Source: Carex sylvatica (lineage: Eukaryota; Streptophyta; Magnoliopsida; Poales; Cyperaceae). Taken from it: a DNA stretch of 64,000 bases. Where the stretch lies: assembly GCA_964058845.1 (NCBI GenBank), contig CAXKVR010000068.1, positions 22,166 through 86,165 on the forward strand. Direction: 5' to 3'. The notes under the pieces were generated by a model, which was not told the DNA's origin, made no database searches, and worked only from the letters and a program-made list of their open reading frames with translations. This document shows positions 1 through 12,200 of the stretch, in pieces. Each line of letters starts with the position of its first letter. The stretch's first letter is position 1. A program made the position numbers and the translations under genes.

Positions 1-300
1 AAAGTCAGACAATCGATTCGAACCGTTTAACATGATCACCATATGAAAATGTACTTGAATGTCATTTTTTATATGTTTTAGAATTTATTACTATTTTTTA
101 GATAGGTAGAAAATTACTAGTTTCGAATGGTCCATAATTTTTAGATCAAGTGATATTGTATCTATTTGATAAATTAATAAAGAAAATTACTAAAACTGTA
201 AAATTTGACATTCAAACACATTTTTATATAGAGATCATGTTGAATAATTCGAATCAACTATTTGAACTTTAAAAATGAAGATATATAATTCATAATATTG
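1..300. repeat. MITE-like inverted repeat cut by the window start
   Basis: The ends of this stretch are diverged reverse complements. A segment near 10-45 (tcgattcgaaccgtttaaca) pairs with one near 230-285. The same terminal motif occurs at 18481-18832 and 19637-20033, so this is probably another copy of one short nonautonomous family. The left end lies outside the window. The rest, to about 770, is AT-rich with poly-A/T runs and no gene that I can see. Confidence 0.45.
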
Positions 301-770
301 ACAAAAAAAAAAATATTCATAGTACCCTAGCCTCTTCAAAAAAAAATAGTACCATAGCCTCATTCTTTTGAATTTGTTATATATGCCTAATTGCCAAACT
401 AGAGAATTTCAGGATTCGAAATCATACAGCCATTGGTATAAAAACATGTTGACCCCACGTGAAGATTTTTTTTATTTTCTTTTGGTTAAAAATTTTGTCC
501 AGTACAGAATTAGAGATTCATCATTTTTTTTTTTTTTTTACTTTTAACTTTTGCATAATTTACTTGCATGATTTATGCCTTTCTAGCAAAAATAAGAATA
601 GATTTTGTACTGGATAAAATTAAAGCGATTTGTTCCAGAAAAACGAAATGATTGCCCTTCAAATACAAGTTTATCACTCTTAATCACATCTATAGAAGTC
701 TTTGAGATTTCTTTCTGTAATCACAATAATAACCTTTGTCTTTATTTGTCTTAGTAAATTTAGCCACCAT

Positions 771-2482
771 GGCCCAAACAGCATCCCCCGACATTTTTAT
801 TTTTACTCAATTAAAAAATTATTTTAATAATAATAACTAAGATTTAGAAATAATTTTAAAAATAGTGAAATCAAGGCTCCAATTTTTTTTTTTTACAAAA
901 CAAAAATTTGTATTTTTTTAATTTTTTTATGAAAATATTAGAAATATTGGATATATTTCTTTGAAAATAGATGGAATACAATATAATTTGAATTATTAGA
1001 AAGACTATAACAAATAATCCGGATCAACATTTTTCAGGTCAGATTTTTCACAGCTGTAAGAAAAATTAATATATTTCATTATTTGTTATTGTAAAAAAAT
1101 AAAAATGCATGGATTCTGAGTTATTAATCCCGGTTCAAAAGTCACTTGTAGGTAATACATAAAATATTGTCATCCTTCTATACATTTAATTTATAAAAAG
1201 TTGTATCTATTTTGAGAATTCTTTTTGAATAACAATCATTAATTAACTTAAAGTTTTTATTTTTTTTCAAATAGATACAACCTTTTATAAACTAAATGTA
1301 CTAGAAGGATAACAATATTTTCTGTATTACCTAGAAGTGACTTTTGAACCGGGATCAATAACTCAAAATTCAAATATTTTTATTTTTTTACAATAACACA
1401 TAATGAAATATATTAATTTTTCTTACAGCCGCGAAAAATTCGGCTTGAAAATTATTGATCGGGTTATTTGTTATAATTTTCTAATAAATTAAATTGTATT
1501 GTATTCCATCTATTTTCAAAGAAATATATTAAACATTTATAATATTTCAATAAAAAAAAAATAATAAATAATTCTGTCTTGTTAAAAAAAAATACCGGTT
1601 GTTGAATTCATTGAAACCGGTAACCGGTTTTGACTTCTTCTTTTTTTTAACAAAACAGAATTTTTTATTTATTTTTTATTTTTTGTATTGAAATATTAGA
1701 AATGTTGAATATATTTCTTTGAAAATAGATGGAATACAATACAATTTAATTTATTAGAAAGACTGTAACAAATAACCCGGATCAACATTTTTCAGGCCGA
1801 ATTTTTCGCGGCTGTAAGAAAAATTAATATATTTCATTATGTGTTATTGTAAAAAAAATAAAAATGCATGGATTCTGAGTTTTTGATCCCGGTTCAAAAG
1901 TCACTTCTAGGTAATACAGAAAATATTATCATCCTTCTAGTACATTTAATTTATAAAAGGTTGTATCTATTTTTAAAAAAATAAAAACTTTAAGTAAATT
2001 AATGGTTGTTATTCAGAAAGAATTCTCAAAATAGATACAACTTTTTATTAATTAAATATACTAGAAGGATGACAATATTTTATGTATTACCTAGAAGTGA
2101 CTTTTGAACTGGGATCAATAACTCAGAATCCATACATTTTTATTTTTTTACAATAACACATAATGAAATATGTTAATTTTTCTTACAGCTGCTAAAAATC
2201 CGGCCTGAAAAATGTTGATCCGGGTTATTTGTTACAGTCTTTCTAATAAATCAAATTGTATTGTATTCCATTTATTTTCAAAGAAATATATCCAACATTT
2301 CTAATATTTTCATTAAAAAAAAAAAATTTGTTTTGTAAAAAAAGAAAAAAAAATGGAACCGTGGAATTTTTTCACGGTTTAGAATTAAAATTCCACGGTT
2401 TGAGTATTTTTAAAATTATTTCTAATTATTATTATTAAAATAATTTTTTAATTGGGTAAAAATAAAAATATCGGCCCAAACA
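771..2482. mobile_element. Composite foldback MITE with four alternating inverted arms
   Basis: The outer arms (about 790-870 and 2400-2472) are reverse complements. A 10-bp direct repeat, GGCCCAAACA, lies at 771-780 and 2473-2482 and is probably the target-site duplication, which fits Mutator-like elements. Inside are four arms of about 300-360 bp (roughly 890-1250, 1255-1560, 1685-1975 and 1975-2330) in the order A, A', B, B'. A and B are near copies and A' and B' are their reverse complements. A small AACCGGT-rich inverted repeat (about 1560-1680) joins the two hairpins. On the left, 9 bp separate the direct repeat from the arm, so the exact end is uncertain. The arms match the interior of the MITE at 30093-30975. 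Confidence 0.7.
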
Positions 2483-2489
2483 GAATCAC

Positions 2490-2663
2490 TCAATCCGGCC
2501 CAAGCCCAGAAAGATTTTCTGTCTTCGGATGGAAAGCTGAAGCCCTTTTTTTTTTTTTTGTGCTTCTCAGTGAATTTACCCTTGTTCTTCTCTATTTCTC
2601 CGCCGCTCGCTCTCATGACTCAGGCTCAGTAGTTATCCCGTGGAGTTGAGGTTTCAATTCAAG
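2490..2663 (+). other. Possible noncoding leader exon of F-box gene A
   Basis: A less AT-rich, pyrimidine-rich stretch ends in a plausible splice donor (CAAG|GTACTT) after 2663. Parts of the following 1 kb are recognisably conserved upstream of F-box pseudogene B (reverse complement of about 32150-32400). This suggests a transcribed leader with an intron in the 5' untranslated region. There is no transcript evidence and the start is a guess. The rest of 2664-3692 holds no other gene that I can see. Confidence 0.3.
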
Positions 2664-3692
2664 GTACTTACTATTTCGCTCCTAATTACTCTCCGTTCAT
2701 GCCATTATTAACTTTTAGTGTTCATGAAAATTACCTTCCAATTTTAGGGTTCTACAAGTTCAATTTGTACGATTGATTAGGATGCTAATTATGGTTTAAG
2801 CTATCATTTGCTTATTATTAGAGCTTGATTAGAGTAGACATTTATAACTTTGAAAGTGTGTTGTTGAGAAATTTGCCTTTTTTTTTTCATTTCCCTTTCT
2901 CACTTTAAAACCTCAGCTAAAAGCCCCTTCAATTTCTGATTGAAAACCTAACCTAATCATGAAAATGATTTAAGCTTCAGAGCAAATGTTTGCTCAATTT
3001 TCTCTTTCCTGAGATAATGGACCCTTTTTTGTTGCTAACAAATTGAAAGATTTAGGGAAGAAGTGATTGGAAATAATATTTTATTATATTTTCCTTGTGT
3101 AAATTACATGTACAATCAAGAGGCTATATATAGCCATTAATCACTGTTTAATAATTCTAAAAAAATTGTAATCGTTTTTAATTGTGGCAGTTCCTATTTT
3201 TTGTATTGAATATAGTTAACCTAAAATTACATCCCAAAATTGGCCCCAGAATTTAATTTCCTTATTTGCTTCTTATTCATTTCCTTCCATTTTTCATAGT
3301 TTCTCATCAACAAAATTAGCAGCAGCACCCCCAGCCAATGCTATTCCCTCCTCTTTCGCCTACTTCCCTCGTTTCTCTACGAATACAACTTCTCTTTCCA
3401 ACCAAATAGGTTTGTGGGCTAGCAGCGAAGAACTTGTGGTGGAGGTCTAACTTTGGATCTAGCAACAATTTGAGCTGGTACAGTTATTGGTAGATTTATT
3501 TTCACGTCTTATTTACTTTTTATTACGAATTAGTCATGGTAATTGCTCAAGTATGGACTCCTATTTATTCTGGTCTGGTTGCTCTTATTCAACGGATTAT
3601 AATTCATGACTCGTTTTGTTTGAATTCCTATTGTAATACAAGAATCCTGCACAAAAGGTGCTTGACAAAATTCTTCTTTGAAACACTGAAAT

Positions 3693-6146
3693 ATGAACAA
3701 GACGAGTCCGTGCATGAAAAATGGGGTTTCTTTTATTAACGGAAATAACGTTGAGGTTGACAGGATAGGTATCTTGCCTGATGAGTTGTTGACCCATATC
3801 CTTTCCTTTCTGAGCACGAAAGAGGCAGTGCAAACCTGCATTTTGTCCAAAAGATGGAAAAACAAATGGGCTGCTGTGCCGATTCTCAACATCAATAAGA
3901 TGGATTTCTTGGAATTCAGGGATGGTGATTGCAGTGGAGACCGTAATGAAGAAGAAAAAATGGCTGTGGCTAGGTTTGAGCGGTTCATGACTGGTTTTTT
4001 GGACAACCGAGCACCAACAAACTTGGATATAGTTTGTTACCGGCTTCATATTGAGAGTTTTGAACATGATGTCTCTATTGGATGGCTTGACCGTGTAGCA
4101 CTTCTTATGCCACGGAAGATCAAAATCTTCATTACCTGCTATCGTGGTATTTTAGTAGATATGCCTGATTTAGTTTTCTCCTGTGCAAACCTACGGCATT
4201 TTTCGATGAATCTCTCCACCAATGTGAAAACCATCATTAAGCCGGTATCATTAAATTTACCTTCACTGAAATTTCTAGAGCTAACTGGTGTAGAGCTCCA
4301 TGATGATTTTGCAGAAAAGCTTTTCATGAGCTGCCCCTGTCTTGAAAGGCTGAAACTATGTCATTGTGATTTGCATTTTTCGGGCATTTCCTCTAAAGTG
4401 TTAAAGGGGTTGGCTTTGACCAATTGTTCTCTATATGAGCAAATTCAAATTTGTTGCCCTCATCTTGTAATTTTGTTAATGGGAATTGATCTCGCAAGGG
4501 GTGCCATTTCATTGAAGAACATGTCATCTCTTGTAAAGGTTTTAATCGGATTAGATTTTGGTGATGATGATGTTCCGAATCTGAATCTTTTGGGTGGTCT
4601 TTCAAATGCTACAGAACTAGTGCTTTATGTAGTGACTCCTGTGATGAAGGTATACATTTTTCAGTCCTATAAATTAACTACAAAACTTTAACTTTATTTG
4701 TTGGATCACAAAAATGTTCATTAATAGAATTGTTTCTTTTTTGCATAACATAAGCTCATTCCTTGTTGCCTGGTTCTTTTTTGTGTCAATAAGATTTGTA
4801 CCCATGAATTTGAAGTTTGATAATGTCATGTATCTAGGGTTATGGTTTTTGGGGGTACCTTTTATTGAAGTTTGCTAACGAAGTTTACATGTATCTTATA
4901 GTTCCACATGATCATTTATTTCTGACTGCATGCAATTGATTTCGTTTTATATACATATTCTAATTCTCAGTCTTTTTCATACTAAATCAAGTTTTTTATT
5001 TGTACACCAAAATAAACCCACAAATTGTAGCAATCATCATTTGTGTAGATGTATGCCTTTGTATATGTGAAAGTTGCATTGCTTGATGCAAACCTGATCA
5101 ATTTACCTATTTTATATATTACATTTTGGAATACAATATTGTTAATTCCCTATAAAAATCATGTTCCTCGCTCGGTTTTTAAATGAAGGAACGATTGGAG
5201 AAGGATATGGGTAACTGCATAAATTTGAACAACTTGAAGAAACTTGTCATGGGAATAAGATGGGATATGTGCTCTGACTTTTACCTGATAGCTTGTTTGC
5301 TTAAGCATTCTCCTAATTTAGAAGAGATTGAATTGTTGCTCGACGAGGTAATCTTAAAAGAGATTGAATTGTTGCTCGATGAGGTAATCTCGCTTTCCCT
5401 TCCTCCCTCCTCTAATTAAGTAAGACTATTTAAGTCTACCATTTAGTAAAGTTAATTTAGGGATTGGATTGTGAACTAACATTTTGTTTCAAATGAATAG
5501 CAATTAGGATTTTGTTTGACATAATGAACTATAATTAGTAGTGCCTGATTTCAATACAGATTTTAGTTCTACACTTGTACATTCTGGTTCATTTTGTTGC
5601 TCTGTACAAATGAATAACAAATGTGTTTTTGTTCAATGTACAGAATAATAATTAGTAGTGCCATATTTTAGTACTACTCATAAAAGTAGTTCATTTTATT
5701 TTTCTTCTTCTTCTCTAAACTAGCAGTCTGGTTCTAACCTGATTTTTTCTTAAATACTTCTATCATTCTTTTGTTATTTGGACTTACGAATGAATTGATG
5801 CTAATTCCTTCTGGTACCAGACTGCTCAAGTTAAATGCCAGTCTATGTAAAAACTCTGCTACCATATCAGACAAGTCTAGTAATAGTTTGAACATGCTGA
5901 TAAAATATTATGTTAGCAAAACTTATGATTTTGTAATCATTATAACAGAGCCAAGGTCAAATACAAGAGCCCAGAAGAGAGATTTCAGGAGATGTTTTGT
6001 TCCAGTGTGAGTATCTTGAGACGGTTAAAATCATTACTGAATATGAGGGTGAATTGTCTAGCGAGCTGATCAATGCTATAACAAAAACTTTGGGTAGATA
6101 TGTAAAGAAAATAGGGAATTTGAAGTTTGTTAACCATCCCTCATAA
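3693..6146 (+). CDS. F-box gene A: F-box/LRR/FBD protein, three exons
   Basis: Predicted SCF ubiquitin-ligase adaptor: the F-box binds SKP1 and the LRR part selects an unknown substrate. The exons I infer are 3693-4649, 5189-5383 and 5949-6146, all phase 0, with donors AAG|GTATAC and GAG|GTAATC and acceptors ATGAAG|GAA and AACAG|AGC, giving about 449 residues. The F-box is at about residues 24-66 (start of motif LPDELLTHILSFLSTKEAVQ). LRR-like repeats follow ([24 protein letters not shown]). The third exon encodes an FBD-like tail ([12 protein letters not shown] to YVKKIGNLKF). The start matches the MNKT start of genes C and E and follows a conserved leader. Exon 2 carries a 36-bp tandem duplication that duplicates the splice donor, so a 12-residue-shorter form (exon end 5347) is possible. 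It appears intact. The exact FBD assignment is by resemblance. Confidence 0.85.
5323..5394 (+). repeat. 36-bp tandem duplication spanning the exon 2 donor of gene A
   Basis: Two 36-bp copies (5323-5358 and 5359-5394) differ at only a few positions. Each contains GAYGAG|GTAATC, the exon 2 splice donor. The duplication keeps the reading frame and adds 12 residues. Genes C, D, E and F have a single copy. Confidence 0.85.
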
Positions 6147-6383
6147 TACCTGACTAGTTATGTTTGGGTATGGATTTGTTTTTAATGTTGAAGTTAGTAT
6201 TGTTAACATTGGGAATTAAGCTAGTTTGTTATATAAAGTAGATAAAAATTGTATATCCCCATATCAAGACCTTTGATCTCTTTATTAAAATGGATTAATA
6301 TGGCACTTGAATTAATTGTTGCGTGATTCTTTAGTGCAAGTATTATGGGTAAGCTCAATAAATATAAATTACAACAGAAAAGT

Positions 6384-9110
6384 TGTGACATAATGAATTT
6401 TATAATAAATATTTTATACTGACTGATTGAATTAAGGCGTTAAGAATCGAATAATAAATATAGAAAAACGGTCCAGTGCGGATGGATGACCCGCACTGCG
6501 GGTGGCTTCACCCGCACTGGGAGAAGTTCCTTAATAAACGGCTGCAATTTCCTCTGGGTGCGGATGGTGGTGCGGATGGGCACACGCACTGCGGGTGAGT
6601 TCTGTACTCTTCTGAAAATTTCGCTAAGTACTGAATGCGGATGGGAGCATCCGCACTGGCCTCAGTGCGTCCGCACTAGGCTCGGACATTTTTCTGCGCC
6701 GTGAGTGCGGCTGGATGGATCCGCAGTGCGGATGATCGGTCCGCACTGGGGTGTGTATTTGCTATTTGCGCTATGAGTGCGGCTGGACGTATCCGCAGTG
6801 CGGATGATTGGTCCGCACTGGGGTATGTGTTTGTTATTTGCGCAGAATGCGGCTGGATGGATCCGCAGTGCGGATGAGTGATCCGCACTGGGGTGTATTA
6901 TGTGCTATTTTTGATATTTTTGAGGGACTTATTTGCAAAATGGATAAACTAAACATCTTCTCTCTTTATTTTCCTCGTTTTAATAAATAAAATATTACAT
7001 AAGGGCCTATTTGTAATAAATATTTTCAAGTTGTTAATAACTAAAAGTTGGAGGGTTATTTTGCAAAATTCCAATTATTACTTAAATCTCTTTCTTCTTC
7101 TTTCATTTTCCACCGAAGCAAATGAAATAAAATCGTGAAGTTAGGTTTAGCCGAAGCAGAAAGGGAAAGAGAGAGAGAGAGAGAAATTGAACGCGGAAAC
7201 TGATCGGACTGACCGGAAAATCGAGAGTCGAGCTGAATTGACGATCCTTGATCGATTAGAAAGCTTCAATTTGGTATATCTTTCTCCCTTGGTAATTTCT
7301 TGAAAATCCTAATTTATTCGATTTATTCGATTTGTCGTGATTTCGGTTGAAACTTGTGATTAGGGTTTCGTAATCGAGTTCTAGCTCGATTATTGGTTAA
7401 TTTGTGATATTTGATACGATTTATCTTCCTTTTCTCTTGGAAACCCTAATTCAATTGATTTGTTATATTTTGGTGAAATTCGAATTCGAATTTGATTTGA
7501 GACGTTATAACTCGATGATCGAATCGATTTGCTTGTGGAATTTGGAATTGACCTAAGGTTTTGGGGTTGGATTGTAATGGAAATGAATTATGATAGTTTC
7601 ATGTGAAATTCGGGAAATTCGGGAATTAATCGAGTTATAACTTTGTAAAGCATATCGATTCATGTTGTTTATTCAGAACTACTGATGAATATGGAATCCG
7701 AATTAGGGTTTGGTAATGGTGTTAATTATCCGATATTAATCGAACGCGTTAATCGAATTTAACGTGTAAAATAGGTGGTAATCATACGAGGCAAAGAATT
7801 TCTGGATCGTTCGAGACGCCTGAGCCTTAGTCGAGCGTGCTATTACTCAGGTGCGGGGTTTCTGGACTTGTCTGATAGTTTATATTCAGAAATTAAACTG
7901 TGTTTTGATTCATGTAATTAAACTGTGTTTCGATTCATATGCATTGCATTGCCCAAATAAAGTGAAAACTTGAATTGTTTAATCTGATTGATTTGCATGC
8001 TGGTATGGTTATTATTTGTGTTGATCTGAATGATCTGATTTTGGAATTAAAGTCACCGTGCTTTATATCACCATCGGTTGGTGGATATGGTATTATGGTC
8101 ATCCACCGTGATGACGTCACCCAGGGGGTGAATCCGGATTTGTCAAAGTCTAATGCATGGACGTTTGACGCTCAGTGTTCTAAAGCTTTAGATCGTCTGA
8201 CCTTCGGCAGTTCCCAGTACCGGTTGGGACGAAGAGTAAGTGACTTTGTATTATGATTTTGGTTATGGGTGACTGTGTATCGGAGGCATTACCCAGGGGG
8301 TAACGCGTTTGGATGGTCAATTGGATTTATATGGATTTCCGGATATGAATTGGAACCAGACTTTTAATTAAACAGTTAAGCCTGTAACTACAGATGAGTG
8401 TCATGAGAAAAGGTTTTACCTGGTACAGCCGTATGTAGGTGTCTGTAACCCTACAGATGAGTGGGAACGAATTGGGGTCCAGTTTGGTGGAACATCTGTA
8501 GTTACTACCAGATATTCTGAAATCGAGTTAAACCAAACATTGTGTGCTTGAATTTCATCTTGGCAATTCCTGATTTGTGATTTCATTTGAATAAATGTTG
8601 TCGGGTCTGTGCATTTATGTTTATATATGATTATAAACTGATTTGAGCTTTATTTGTGTTTACTTTTTGAATATAATCTTTGATTGCAAGTCCAGGGACG
8701 ATTTGTGGCAATTTATCGCACTGAGAATTCAATTCTCATCCCCTCTTTTGGGTTAATTTTTCAGGTACCGGTTCGACGGATCCGAGAGAGACACGAGGTC
8801 GGTAGGCCTGGTTTCACCGCTGCTTAGATTGTTCGGTATTGTGACATTAGAGATTATGTATATCTTTATGTTTTGATTGTATATATATACATTCTCTATG
8901 TCATCCTGTGATGCGTATCCATCGAGATACGGGTTTGTATGATATTACCTGACCAGTTGGGATTTATGAACTGTTTTTCTTAGTTATTTGTTTGTTTGTT
9001 TGGTTGTGTTTTACTTTCTATTATATCGTACTTGCCTTGTAGGCATACGGGCAACCGTATATCTACGGCAGGAGGCACCCGTCACGCCTCTTGGGCTGCG
9101 GGGTGTGACA
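6384..9110 (+). repeat. 5' LTR
   Basis: 2727-bp long terminal repeat, nearly identical to 14079-16806. It begins TGTGACATAATG and ends GGGGTGTGACA. The first part is rich in GTGCGGATG/CCGCAC motifs and holds a tandem repeat. A GA-rich run lies near 7160-7185. Short open frames inside it occur identically in the other LTR and are not genes. Confidence 0.95.
6703..6897 (+). repeat. About 72-bp tandem repeat in the 5' LTR
   Basis: Two full copies and one partial copy (starting near 6703, 6775 and 6845), each with the core CCGCAGTGCGGATGA followed by TCCGCACTGGGGT. The unit is internally palindromic (GTGCGG against CCGCAC). It probably lies in U3, where promoter and enhancer elements sit. The same array recurs in the 3' LTR. 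Confidence 0.85.
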
Positions 9111-9124
9111 GGTCCTTCCCCGGT

Positions 9125-9140
9125 TGGTATCAGAGCATGG
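9125..9140 (+). other. Primer binding site, initiator Met-tRNA
   Basis: TGGTATCAGAGCATGG lies 14 bases after the 5' LTR and matches the usual plant retrotransposon primer site complementary to the 3' end of initiator Met-tRNA. Confidence 0.85.
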
Positions 9141-9263
9141 TTTAGAACCTGAACCAGACTTGTTTGGATACGAGAGTGGTATACGTATTAATGGGGTCGT
9201 CGCGACTATACGAATTTCGTATGATATATCGAATATTATAAACTAACTTTGTTTATTCAGAAA

Positions 9264-12200
9264 ATGGAAACACCACACCGAGGTAGAGGTAGACCTCGGA
9301 GGAATACGAAATTGATTATTGAGCCGGCTGTGGATCAGGCTGGGGCTGGTCCAGCTGGTGCTGAGGGAACTGGTGGCGTTGGAGGAGCGCCAGATAGAGA
9401 CCGGGACATAGATGACCGGCTGATTGCGGCCTACGAGAGAGGTCGCCAAGCAGAGATGCGGGATGCAGCACCGGTGGTTCGCGGTGGTGCACCCGAAGAG
9501 TTTAGAAGGCTTTATGACTCGTTTCTGCGCTTGAATCCGCCGCGCTATGATGGAACCGGCGGGTATGCGGCAGCCGAGGAATGGCTGGCGCAAATAAATG
9601 CAAAGCTGAATTTATGCCGCGCACCTGAGGATGATAAAGTAGAGGTAACTGAGCAGCAATTGGAGGGTGACGCAAGGTTCTGGTGGGACGGGGCCCGACG
9701 CAGCTATGTCGGGGAGGAAGCGAGGATTCCGTGGGAATGGTTTGAACAGCAGTTCAACCGGAGGTTTCTGAGCAATATTCAACGTGAAGCGTTGCGGAGG
9801 AAGTTTCTGGAATTGAGGCAAAATGGGCGTCCGGTGGGGGATTACAATAGTGAGTTTCTGGCGTTGTCGCGGTATGCATCAGATATTCAAAATGATGCGG
9901 CAAGGTATCACAGGCATTACTTGGATGGTTTGGATGGAAATATCTCGATGATTGTTGATACTCCGACTGCTACGGAGTTGCAATCTATGATGGATCATGC
10001 AGAACAGATAGAGATGCATGGTAAGCGGAGGAAAGAGCAACTAACTGAGAGAAATGTAAAACAGAAGGATGCTCAAAGTGGGCAGATGTCGAGGTCGAGG
10101 GGAGGACCATCATTTGCTAGACCCCCTCGGTCGAATATGGCGCCGAGACCTCCGTTTAGACAGACCTCTATGCCGGGTTTTAGACCGGTGATTCCTTCGC
10201 AATGGTGCCGATCGTGCAATCAAGCGCACGATGAGGTTGAGTGTAGGCGCAAGACTAGCGCTTGTTTCATATGTGGTAGCGCGGGACATTGGGCGAGGGA
10301 GTGCCCGAATGCGCTTATGAGGATGCGAGGCGCTGGTAGCGCGGGAGGGTCCGCTAGCGTTGGGCGCGGAGCGCCAACGTGGCGTGGACGTGGTGCATCT
10401 CAAGCTGGCGGGGCTAGCGCTAGCAGGGCTAGTAGCGCTGGTAGCGTCGGCAGGGTTAGCGGTGCTGGCAGCGTCGGCAGGAACGATGGCAGGGCGGCGG
10501 CGAATGCGCTTAACATTGCTGGAACTTCGCGCAACGCTGCAACTGCGCTGGGAAATGACCAGACTGACGTCATGACAGGTATACTTTCTATATCTGATCA
10601 GGATGCGTATTGTTTGATTGATACGGGGTGCAGCCATTCTATTGTGTCGAGGGAATTGGTAGAAAAAGGGAGTTGGCCAATTGAGACATGTAATCAAGTT
10701 GTAAATGTTCAAACCCCGTTTGGTTCAACCGATCAAGGGATCACTTTATGCCGAAACCGAAAGATTAAGATAGATGGAAGAGAGTTCGAGGTGGACTTGT
10801 TGGTGATGGAGATTACCGGTTACGACGTGTTATTGGGTATGGACTGGTTGACGAGACACGCTGCTACTATTGATTGTCCGCATCGTCGGATTCATTTCGC
10901 GAATTCAAGAGGTATGTCTTGCATACTCAATTGTAGAGAAATTGGGAAACTAACACCGTGTATTTCGGCTGTAGAGATGAAACATTTGTTAGAATCTGGG
11001 TGTGATGCTTACTTGGCGGCCGTGGTTTATGCGCCTGCGGCAGTTCCAGATATCAGCACCATTCCGGTGGTTTCGGAATTTGTGGATGTATTTCCGGAAG
11101 AGATTGTAGGGTTGCCACCAGAGCGAGAAGTAGAGTTCGGTATCGAACTAGTACCGGGCACAACACCGATTTCAAAAGCGCCGTATCGAATGGCACCGGC
11201 AGAACTGAAAGAACTTAAGGCGCAGTTGGAAGATATGTTGGAGAATGGATTTATCAGACCTAGCACGTCACCATGGGGCGCGCCAGTATTGTTTGTCAAG
11301 AAGAAAGATGGAACATTGCGGTTATGCATTGATTACCGCGAGTTGAACAAGGTAACTGTGAAAAATAAATATCCGTTACCCCGGATTTACGATCTGTTTG
11401 ATCAGTTACAGGGATCCTCAATATATTCAAAGATTGATTTGAGAACAGGGTATCACCAGCTGAGAATACGGCCGAGCGATGTGGATAAGACAGCATTCCG
11501 TACAAGGTACGGGCATTATGAATACCTGGTTATGCCGTTTGGGCTGACGAACGCACCGGCAGCGTTCATGGATTTGATGCACCGTGTGTTTCACGATCTG
11601 TTGGATTCTACAGTTGTGGTGTTCATTGATGATATACTGGTGTATTCGCGTTCGCGAGAAGAACATGAGGTACATCTTAGAATTGTGTTGCAAAGATTGC
11701 GTGAACATCAGTTATTCGCAAAGTTGTCGAAATGTGAATTTTGGTTGGAGGAAGTTACATTTTTGGGGCATGTGGTTTCTGGAAAAGGGTTAGCGGTGGA
11801 TTCCGAAAAGATTCGGGCTGTGACAGATTGGAAAAGGCCAGAGACAGTTACTGAAATTCGCAGCTTTCTGGGGTTAGCCGGGTACTACAGGAGATTTGTA
11901 CTCGGGTTTTCGCGGTTAGCTGCGCCACTTACAAAATTGTTGCACAAAGGCGTGAAATTTGATTGGGGTACCGCGCAAGATAAAAGTTTTGAGGAATTGA
12001 AGAGTCGGCTGGTATCCGCGCCAGTTCTTGCTATGCCGACTGCTGATAAAGAGTACACGGTTTACACCGATGCATCTCGATTGGGTTTGGGTTGCGTATT
12101 GATGCAAGATGATCATGTAATTGCCTACGCATCTCGGCAATTGCGACCGCACGAGCAAAACTACCCGACGCATGATTTGGAGTTAGCGGCGGTGATATTT

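Noticed and set aside
6486..6990. Overlapping short frames on both strands in the GTGCGG array
   Set aside because: They follow from the repetitive GC-rich LTR segment and have no gene features.
7975..8256. Open frame of 93 codons in the LTR, repeated at 15671-15952
   Set aside because: It lies inside the LTR, exists in both LTRs, and has no recognisable domain. It is LTR sequence, not a gene.
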